Assembly (NCBI GenBank): GCA_022703505.1
Contig: JAKLDN010000009.1
Coordinates: 149,567 to 213,566 of the forward strand
DNA from: Spirochaetota bacterium
GTDB taxonomy: Bacteria; Spirochaetota; Spirochaetia; Treponematales; UBA12059
Reading direction: 5' to 3'
DNA: 64,000 nucleotides
Part shown: positions 58,325 through 64,000 of the stretch, one piece after another
Numbering within the stretch: the first letter of the stretch is position 1
How the letters are laid out: each line of letters opens with the position of its first letter
Translations under genes and position numbers: made by a program
Notes under the pieces: generated by a model
What the model saw: only the letters and a program-made list of their open reading frames with translations
The model's database searches: none
Told to the model about the DNA's origin: nothing

Positions 58325-60082
58325 ATGAAAAACCTCAAGCTCGGCCTGAAGCTGATCGGCTCCTTTTCGATCGTCGCCGGGATCACCTTGGCCCTGGGAA
58401 TCCTCGGGTTCTATGCAATCACACAATTATCCGGGTACCTGAACAATATCGGAAGAAACCGAATTCCGGACCTTCAGTCGTTAGCCGCCCTCAACCGAGA
58501 GAGGATGTCCATCCGCGCTCAAACCTTGGAAATGTACTCCTTTGAAACCCAGGCCGACACGGAGGCGGGAATCCGGAAGATCCTGGAAAATCGACAGAAG
58601 AGCTGGAAAGTCGTGGATGAGGCATGGACAGCCTTCCTCGCGATCCCCCGGCAATCCGAACGGGGCAGGGCCCTGCTCGCAAGCGCCAAGGAGGAGTACA
58701 AGGCCTGGCGCGACATCTATGTCGAACTCGACCAATTGGTCGGCCGGATCGGCGCCGTCTCCGATCCCGGCGAGAAAGCGGTCTTGTATGCGGAGTACCG
58801 TCGGCTCGTCGCGCGGATGGTACCGATTTCCGACAAGCTGGGAGCGACCTGCGATGAACTGACCGCGAATAACCTGACGAACACGAACCGGATGATCGAT
58901 ACCTACACGATCCTCGCCGAGACCCTAACTCGCGTGAGCCTCTCGGCCATGATACTGGCCGTGCTCTTGGCCCTCGGGCTCGGGATCATCCTGAGCCGGG
59001 GCATCACCGTGCCCATGGCCCGAGGCGTCGAGTTCGCCCGCAGGCTCTCGGAAGGGGATCTGACCGCGGATCTGGCGGTGGTCCAGAAGGACGAGATCGG
59101 CAAGCTGGCCGACGCCCTCCGGGAAATGCGGGACCGGTTGAAGGAGATCATGAGCGGAGTCAAGACCGCGGCGGACAACGTCTACGGCGGCTCGCAGCAG
59201 ATCTCGGCCACTGCCCAGCAGCTGTCCCAGGGGGCCACGGAGCAGGCGGCCAACGCCGAGGAGGTCTCCGCCTCGGTCGAGGAGATGGCCGCCACGGTCA
59301 AGCAGAACGCGGACAACTCCCAGGCCACCGAGAGCATAGCCCGCAAGTCCGCGGTGGACGCGGACACCGGGGGCAAGTCCGTGGTCGAGGCCGTGGGGGC
59401 CATGAACGAGATCGCCCAGAAGATCTCCATCATCGACGAGATCGCCCGGCAGACGAACCTCCTGGCCCTGAACGCGGCCATCGAGGCGGCCCGGGCCGGG
59501 GAGGCGGGCAAGGGCTTCGCGGTGGTGGCCAGCGAGGTGCGCAAGCTGGCGGAGCGGAGCCAGAAGGCCTCGGGGGAGATCGGGGACCTGTCCCGGCACA
59601 CCGTGGGCACCGCGACCAAGGCGGGCGAGATCATCCAGGCCATCGTGCCGGACATCCGGAAGACCAGCGACCTTGTGCAGGAGATCGCCAGCGCCTCGGC
59701 GGAGCAGAACTCGGGGGTGGACCAGATCGCCAGGGCGATGACCCAGCTGGACACGGTGATCCAGCAGAACGCCAGCGCCAGCGAGGAGATGGCCAGCATG
59801 GCCGAGGAGCTTTCGAGCCAAGCGGAGCAGCTGGCCCAGACCATCAGCTTCTTCAAGGTGGAAGGCGCGGCGGCGACGAGCTCACGCTCGTCGAGTTCCC
59901 GTGATGCCGGGACGGCCTCGGCCGGGCAGGCGCACAGAGTCGCCGCGGCCCATGCCCAGACCAGCAAGACCCCGGCCAAGCCCGTGAAGGCTCTCCCTTC
60001 GTCCGGCCGCGCCGCGGCTTCATCCACCCAGATCGTCCCCGCGGAGGTTACCGACTCCGACGCTGCCTTCGAGGAGTTCTGA
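58325..60082 (+). CDS. Methyl-accepting chemotaxis protein (four-helix-bundle sensor)
   Basis: The 585-residue receptor has TM1 (about 10-33), a helical periplasmic sensor of about 160 residues resembling 4HB_MCP ([20 protein letters not shown]), TM2 (about 197-218), HAMP (about 219-272) and the cytoplasmic signalling hairpin with tip [20 protein letters not shown] (about 372-392). The Ala/Ser/Thr-rich tail has no CheR-docking pentapeptide. It is cotranscribed with cheW, whose ATG lies 1 base after its stop. The last part of the signalling domain that can be compared is identical at DNA level to the second receptor for 127 bases (59213-59339), a sign of duplication or gene conversion. The ligand is unknown. 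Confidence 0.95.
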   Translation: MKNLKLGLKLIGSFSIVAGITLALGILGFYAITQLSGYLNNIGRNRIPDLQSLAALNRERMSIRAQTLEMYSFETQADTEAGIRKILENRQKSWKVVDEAWTAFLAIPRQSERGRALLASAKEEYKAWRDIYVELDQLVGRIGAVSDPGEKAVLYAEYRRLVARMVPISDKLGATCDELTANNLTNTNRMIDTYTILAETLTRVSLSAMILAVLLALGLGIILSRGITVPMARGVEFARRLSEGDLTADLAVVQKDEIGKLADALREMRDRLKEIMSGVKTAADNVYGGSQQISATAQQLSQGATEQAANAEEVSASVEEMAATVKQNADNSQATESIARKSAVDADTGGKSVVEAVGAMNEIAQKISIIDEIARQTNLLALNAAIEAARAGEAGKGFAVVASEVRKLAERSQKASGEIGDLSRHTVGTATKAGEIIQAIVPDIRKTSDLVQEIASASAEQNSGVDQIARAMTQLDTVIQQNASASEEMASMAEELSSQAEQLAQTISFFKVEGAAATSSRSSSSRDAGTASAGQAHRVAAAHAQTSKTPAKPVKALPSSGRAAASSTQIVPAEVTDSDAAFEEF

Positions 60083-60083
60083 G

Positions 60084-60572
60084 ATGGCCGAGCAGACGGA
60101 CAAGCAGTACCTTTCGTTCGGAATCGACGGGGAGACCTACGCGGTCCCCGTCGGGAAGGTCCGGGAGGTCCTGGAGTACGTGAAGCCCACCAAACTGCCC
60201 AAAACCGCGGAGTACCTGAAGGGCATCATCAACGTCCGGGGCTCGGGGATACCCGTGGTGGACCTGAGGACCCGCTTCGGACTGCCGGAGATCCCGGTGA
60301 CCAAGGACACCGCGATCATCGTGATGGAGATCGCGGACGGCGAGGGACGGTCCCTGGTGATCGGGGCCCTGACGGACGCGGTCCACGAGGTGGTGGACAT
60401 CGACGAGGGGCACATGGAGCCCGCCCCCCGCTTCGGGACCCGGATCGACTCGGGGCTCATCCACGCCATCGGCAAGCGGGGGGAGTCCTTCGTCATCGTC
60501 CTGGACATCGACAAGGCCTTCCGGGGGGACGAGACCGAGGAGCTCGCACGGGCCGCCGGGGCCGCGTCCTAG
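60084..60572 (+). CDS. cheW: Chemotaxis coupling protein CheW
   Basis: The 162-residue protein is a single CheW domain (about 8-150) with SFGIDGETYAVPVGKVREVL, LKGIINVRGSGIPVVDLR and GRSLVIGALTDAVHEVVDI. CheW links receptor tips to the histidine kinase CheA in chemotaxis arrays. GAGGAG inside the receptor gene's end serves as ribosome site 8 bases before the ATG. Pairing of one receptor with its own CheW suggests a dedicated unit; no cheA is nearby. Its last bases have a broken near-copy at 62721-62761. A 9-bp perfect hairpin follows the stop. Confidence 0.94.
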   Translation: MAEQTDKQYLSFGIDGETYAVPVGKVREVLEYVKPTKLPKTAEYLKGIINVRGSGIPVVDLRTRFGLPEIPVTKDTAIIVMEIADGEGRSLVIGALTDAVHEVVDIDEGHMEPAPRFGTRIDSGLIHAIGKRGESFVIVLDIDKAFRGDETEELARAAGAAS

Positions 60573-60593
60573 CGGTCGGAACCGCTTCGGCGC

Positions 60594-60620
60594 CCTGAGG
60601 CCGGCTTCGCTGGCCTCAGG
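60594..60620. terminator. Hairpin between converging cheW and histidine kinase genes
   Basis: CCTGAGGCC and GGCCTCAGG form a perfect 9-bp stem around a 9-base loop. There is no T-run, so intrinsic termination is uncertain; it lies where both transcripts should end. Confidence 0.4.
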
Positions 60621-60630
60621 CCCTGGCTCC

Positions 60631-62046
60631 CTATCCTCGGAGCGTCAGGCTCGCCGGAAGTCGGATGGAGAGCCGCGTGCCGGAGGAGGTCTCCACGCTC
60701 AGCGTACCGCCGAGCTGTTCGATGATGCCCCGGACGATGACCGATCCCATGGACCCGCTTCGGAGGATCGACGAAGCTCCGGGCGAGGGAGTCCCGTCAT
60801 CCTCCACGCTCAAGCGGTAGCCGTCCTCCTCCGCCGAGAGGCGGACCCGCAGGATTCCCGGCCGCCCGCCGGGAAAGGCGTGCTTTAGGGCGTTGACGAC
60901 CAGCTCGTTGATCACCAGGCCCAGGTTGAGAAGGACCTCCGCCGGGAGCTCGGCATCGTGGACATCCAGCTCGAGGGTCACGGATCCCGGAGGATTGGCC
61001 AGGGAGTCCACGAGGCCGCGGCACAGCCGGTCGATATAGTCCCGGGACGACACGCCCCTCAGGTTCTCGCTGCGGTAGAGCTGCTCGTGGATCATCGCGA
61101 TGGCCTGCACGCGCTGGGCAAGCCCGTCGAAGGCCGAGTCGACGCCGACGGCGTCCGCCGCCTCGCTCCGCTGGAGCGAGATGAGGCCTGAGATCATGGA
61201 AAGGTTGTTTTTCACGCGGTGATGCACCTCTCGGACGAGCATCTCGCGTTCCGCCAGGGCGTCGGTGAGACGGAGGTTCGCCCGGGCCAGCTCCTCCGTC
61301 CGGGCGGCCACGAGGTCCTCGAGGCCGCGGCGATGGCGTTCCAGCTCCGCCCCGATCCGGAGGCGCGACCGCAAGTACAGCACAGCCGTCGCGGCGAGCA
61401 ATCCGGTGAGCAGGAGGAACCCGTTCGCGGTCTCGCGAAGAAGTGCCTGCATCTCCGCTTGAAGTTTGTTTTCCTCGGAATAGAAGACGTTCTCGATCTG
61501 GTTGAACAGGGCAGATCGGGCGGAAAGACTTTCGTGGAGATCCCGGGCGGCCCGGGAAAAATCCCCCATAAGCCTCCGGCCCTCGTCGCCGTCCCCCGCG
61601 GCATCTGCGGCCTCGATCAGCCGTCCCATCTCCGCGATCGCGCCGAGATAAGCCTCGTTGGATCGTTGGAGCCGCTCCCGCAGGAAAAGGGGATCCTCCC
61701 CGAGGAAAGGGTCTAGGGAGCTCGGGTCGATCAGCTCCGGGATACGGGCGTGGTTGACCAGGGAAAGGCCCGGCCCGAGCCGGCCCTGGAAACCGGCTTC
61801 CGCCTCCGCGTCCGCCATGCGGAACGCGCCGGAGGCGAACACGACGCGGTTCAGGGCCGTGGCCTGCTCGAAGATGTTCTTTTCGAAGAAGGATTGCCTC
61901 TTCTCCATCATGGCCAGGAGCTCGCTGATCTCCCGGTACTGGATGGAAAGCAGGACGCCGATCGCGGCCGCGATGCTCAGGAATGCCAGCAGGAAGCCGT
62001 ATTGCCTCCCGCCGACTATTCCACCAGGATTTCGTTCACTTGCCAT
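60631..62046 (-). CDS. Membrane sensor histidine kinase, HisKA_2 type
   Basis: The 471-residue kinase has TM1 (about 14-34), an extracytoplasmic helical sensor (about 35-205), TM2 (about 208-226), a coiled coil, the HisKA_2 phosphoacceptor helix REVHHRVKNNLSMISGLISLQ (likely H276) and a HATPase domain (about 355-470) with NELVVNALKHAF and SMGSVIVRGIIEQLGG. HisKA_2 kinases usually signal to diguanylate-cyclase-type or ANTAR response regulators. None is adjacent. The ATG at 62046 lies inside the 3' end of the periplasmic protein gene (31-base overlap), so the two are coupled and that protein may be the ligand-binding partner. No clear Shine-Dalgarno is visible. Confidence 0.88.
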   Translation of the reverse strand: MASERNPGGIVGGRQYGFLLAFLSIAAAIGVLLSIQYREISELLAMMEKRQSFFEKNIFEQATALNRVVFASGAFRMADAEAEAGFQGRLGPGLSLVNHARIPELIDPSSLDPFLGEDPLFLRERLQRSNEAYLGAIAEMGRLIEAADAAGDGDEGRRLMGDFSRAARDLHESLSARSALFNQIENVFYSEENKLQAEMQALLRETANGFLLLTGLLAATAVLYLRSRLRIGAELERHRRGLEDLVAARTEELARANLRLTDALAEREMLVREVHHRVKNNLSMISGLISLQRSEAADAVGVDSAFDGLAQRVQAIAMIHEQLYRSENLRGVSSRDYIDRLCRGLVDSLANPPGSVTLELDVHDAELPAEVLLNLGLVINELVVNALKHAFPGGRPGILRVRLSAEEDGYRLSVEDDGTPSPGASSILRSGSMGSVIVRGIIEQLGGTLSVETSSGTRLSIRLPASLTLRG

Positions 62047-62633
62047 ACGAGCTGGTGCTTCAGGATCGAGGGATCGAGCTCGGGAAAGCGCCCGAAGTCG
62101 ATGGCTATGCAGAAGGGCCGCCGGTTCTTCGTCGCCGGATTCTCCTCGATCGGGAGGCCGTCGACCGCCCACGCCAGGAGGAATTCGTATCGCTCATAGT
62201 CCCGCCGGCGGATGGGGATCGCGTACTTGTTGCGGGCCGTCACGGTGATCCGCGAGGCCGTCGTCGAAACGCCCAGGCGCTCGAGCAGGTCCGACAGGAG
62301 GACCCCGGTGAAGCTGTGCTCCCGGTTGTCCCAGGGATCGACGCAGGTGAAGGTCCGCGACGGCAGGGACTTCACCGACGCGGCGTCGAGACATACGGGG
62401 GAGTCCGGGCCGATCAAGCCGCGCACCGTGAGGTCCGCCGTCTCCGCGGTGAGGCCCCGGGGGACCTTCCACGGGGATGCGGACCCCGGGTCCTGGGCGG
62501 CCAAGGGTGCGGACAAGAGGAAGACATAGACGGCCCAGAAGGCCGCGTGGACTTGGGACCGGCATCTTTGTATCGAAGAGACCCGAGATTTGTGGTACCG
62601 GATAGACCCTCCCCTTCGGATCGTCGAAGACAC
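62016..62633 (-). CDS. Exported molybdopterin-oxidoreductase-fold protein, probable sensor partner
   Basis: A GTG at 62633 gives a 205-residue protein with a basic N-terminus, a hydrophobic signal (about 30-46, ending APLAAQ) and a single domain. It has LTVRGLIG, VKSLPSRTFTCVDPWDNREHSFTGVLLSDLLERLG and ITVTARNKYAIPI, which resemble the sulfite-oxidase-type molybdopterin fold (PF00174). It is short and has only the one Cys (FTCVD) at the usual cofactor-ligand place, and key pterin contacts are not evident, so a binding rather than catalytic role is likely. Overlap with the kinase gene supports a two-part sensor. The start is uncertain because no good ribosome site is seen. Confidence 0.68.
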   Translation of the reverse strand: MSSTIRRGGSIRYHKSRVSSIQRCRSQVHAAFWAVYVFLLSAPLAAQDPGSASPWKVPRGLTAETADLTVRGLIGPDSPVCLDAASVKSLPSRTFTCVDPWDNREHSFTGVLLSDLLERLGVSTTASRITVTARNKYAIPIRRRDYERYEFLLAWAVDGLPIEENPATKNRRPFCIAIDFGRFPELDPSILKHQLVWQVNEILVE

Positions 62634-62720
62634 CCTCGGTCAACCAGGCACACGCGTTCCGTACCCGGAAACGCCGCGGTAAAAAACTAAAGGTTCACCC
62701 TCGGGCTGTCAAGCGACAAG

Positions 62721-62761
62721 GATGGATATCGACAAGGCGTTCCAGGGGGGATGAGACCGAG
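62721..62761 (+). pseudogene. Remnant of a cheW 3' end
   Basis: GGATATCGACAAGGCGTTCC followed by AGGGGGGATGAGACCGAG matches the intact cheW end at 60503-60539 with three substitutions and one inserted base over 37 positions. The insertion breaks the frame. No further cheW sequence is seen on either side. Confidence 0.75.
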
Positions 62762-62897
62762 TATGGGCTCGGCGGTTGAAGCCTTAGGTCGGAATAGCAA
62801 GCGGCCAATTTCAAAAATCGGTCACTTTTAAAATCGGCTTTGCGATTGCTTACGGTGGCGTTGCAACCGCTGCGCCTAATCGCGGATTTCTAGATAG

Positions 62898-62929
62898 CTT
62901 TTTCAAAACTCCCTGAGTTTAGAAAAAGC
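62898..62929. repeat. Hairpin upstream of the second chemoreceptor gene
   Basis: CTTTTTCAAAACTC and GAGTTTAGAAAAAG pair over 14 bases with one mismatch around a CCT loop. It is AT-rich and could be an operator or terminator of the scarred unit. Confidence 0.45.
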
Positions 62930-63027
62930 CTAAAGTTATATTTTTTTTGCTCCCGCCCTTGCATCCTATCCCGACATGCACGAAAGTATCTTTAGATTCT
63001 CCATTTCGATAATTTCAGGGGGATTCC

Positions 63028-64000
63028 ATGAAAATCGGCGCAAAGCTGACCCTGGGGTTCGCAGTGACCCTAATCGCCCTGCTGATCATCGCCGCTGTCG
63101 GCCTGGTCTCCATACGGGTCATCTCGGCGGACCTGACCGCCATCTACGAGAGGTTCCTGCCCGCCGTCGATGCCCTGGCCCAGGCGGACCGCGACCTCTT
63201 CCAGCTGATCGAGGCGGAACGGTCCATCCTGCTCCTGGATCCCGCGGACGAACGGTACAAGAAATTCCAGGACGCGTACCAGGAAAACTTGGAGCAGTCC
63301 GCCGAGCGCGTGGCCAAGGCCGCGGCCCTCGCGGAGACGGAGGAGGAAAAGGCCATCTTCGCCCGCCACGACACCGCTCGCGCAGCCTGGGCCCCGGTTT
63401 CCGCCCGGGTCCTTGAGCTGCGGGCGGCGGGCGGCACCTCCGAAGCCCTGGCTCTCTCCTTGGGCAAGGCCGCGGAGCTCTTCGGGGTAATGCGGGATAC
63501 CCTGAACGAGCTTCAGGACCTCGTCAACGCCGACGCGGAGCACTACAGCCGGGAGGCCGTGGCCGCGCAAAATCGGGCCGTCCTTACGATGGCGGTCGTG
63601 GCCGCGGTGGCCCTGATCGCCTCCGCCCTCCTCGCGGCCCTGATCACCCGTTCCATCACGAGACCCCTGAACATGTCCGTCCGGCATCTCGGCCAGATTG
63701 CCCAAGGAGATCTCCGCCAGGACGTAGAGGCGGTCTACCTCAAACGGGCCGACGAGATCGGCGACCTGGCCAAGGCCCTGGACACCCTGTCCCGGGACCT
63801 CCGCAGGATCGTGGAATCCATCCTGTCCGCCTCGGGCCAGGTATCCGCGGGGTCCCAGCAGATCTCAGCCACAGCCCAGCAGCTGTCCCAGGGGGCCACG
63901 GAGCAGGCGGCCAACGCCGAGGAGGTCTCCGCCTCGGTCGAGGAGATGGCCGCCACGGTCAAGCAGAACGCGGACAACTCCCAGGCCACCGAGAGCATAG
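63028..64000 (+). CDS. Methyl-accepting chemotaxis protein (5' part; 3' end outside window)
   Basis: The frame from ATG 63028 is open to the right edge (324 residues seen). It has TM1 (about 9-31), a helical periplasmic sensor (about 32-185; IYERFLPAVDALAQADRDLF), TM2 (about 188-210), HAMP (about 211-265) and the start of the signalling domain ending QATESI. The sensor differs from that of the receptor at 58325, but from 63874 to 64000 the DNA is identical to 59213-59339, with only two mismatches in the 20 bases before. GGGGGA lies 5 bases before the ATG. A cheW scar upstream suggests that this was once part of a repeated receptor-cheW array. Confidence 0.93.
   Translation, partial: MKIGAKLTLGFAVTLIALLIIAAVGLVSIRVISADLTAIYERFLPAVDALAQADRDLFQLIEAERSILLLDPADERYKKFQDAYQENLEQSAERVAKAAALAETEEEKAIFARHDTARAAWAPVSARVLELRAAGGTSEALALSLGKAAELFGVMRDTLNELQDLVNADAEHYSREAVAAQNRAVLTMAVVAAVALIASALLAALITRSITRPLNMSVRHLGQIAQGDLRQDVEAVYLKRADEIGDLAKALDTLSRDLRRIVESILSASGQVSAGSQQISATAQQLSQGATEQAANAEEVSASVEEMAATVKQNADNSQATESI

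Larger units (their letters stand above)
62634..63027. other. Intergenic stretch with cheW scar, hairpin and AT-rich leader
   Basis: This 394-base gap holds no intact gene. In order come the cheW-like scar (62721-62761), a direct AT-rich region with small hairpins, a 14-bp hairpin with one mismatch (62898-62929), AAGTTATATTTTTTT (62933-62947), CATTTCGATAAT (63002-63013) and the ribosome-site-like GGGGGA before the receptor ATG. Confidence 0.6.

Overview
The window is a high-GC (roughly two-thirds G+C) chromosomal segment of a spirochaete. Three genes carry that call. A cytoplasmic filament protein (CfpA) runs off the left edge. A FlaA flagellar sheath protein lies at 44645-45724, and a spiro-SPASM radical SAM protein at 52461-53984. 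FliG, two chemoreceptors and CheW add a motile, chemotactic lifestyle. AdoCbl-dependent ribonucleotide reductase, a clostridial-type ferredoxin, ferredoxin-thioredoxin reductase and radical SAM/Fe-S enzymes suggest an anaerobe or microaerophile. The closest relatives are probably Treponema/Spirochaeta-like; the species cannot be named from the sequence alone.

Layout. 1-5009: a divergent locus of cfpA against VWA protein, DHH phosphoesterase and a pallilysin-like protein, resembling the tp0748-tp0751 neighbourhood of Treponema pallidum. 5012-8196: SPOR, LapA and MiaB genes plus a small membrane protein. 8384-13449: a one-carbon/purine block with PurH split into two genes, FolE2, FolD and an aminotransferase. 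13620-21896: a SpoIIE-type phosphatase, an OYE-like flavoprotein, UvrB with a duplicated N-terminal fragment just upstream, and HtrA. 21993-31108: zinc phospholipase-like protein, FliG, cobalamin adenosyltransferase, an M16 peptidase, Bpt and a TPR-GAF-GGDEF protein. 31271-35429: a SurA/PpiD-like chaperone, a Maf-like DUF115 protein and an oxidoreductase. 35430-42797: LepA, class II photolyase, a glutaredoxin-FTR pair, cysteine desulfurase plus ThiI, thioredoxin and a small outer-membrane-like protein.

42798-45807 holds tRNA-Glu with a duplicated 3' end, an alarmone synthetase fused to TPRs, and flaA behind a perfect consensus promoter. 45808-53984 is one tightly overlapping minus-strand operon: spiro-SPASM, glycosyltransferase-like, cytidylyltransferase, PseG-methyltransferase fusion, ATP-grasp, amidase, GerMN. 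It looks like an uncharacterised surface-sugar or modified-metabolite pathway and is my best candidate for an undescribed system. 54181-64000 holds nrdJ under a paired NrdR operator, a 56-residue ferredoxin, a chemoreceptor-cheW pair, a histidine kinase with a periplasmic sensor-like partner, a broken cheW tail and a second chemoreceptor cut by the right edge.

The genes connect. PduO-type adenosyltransferase can supply the coenzyme for NrdJ. FolD makes 10-formyl-THF for the AICAR transformylase. The cysteine desulfurase feeds ThiI. The DUF115 protein and the spiro-SPASM operon may both act on flagellar or surface glycans. Several genes have a -10-like hexamer only 6-8 bases before the start codon, which suggests leaderless mRNAs are common in this organism.
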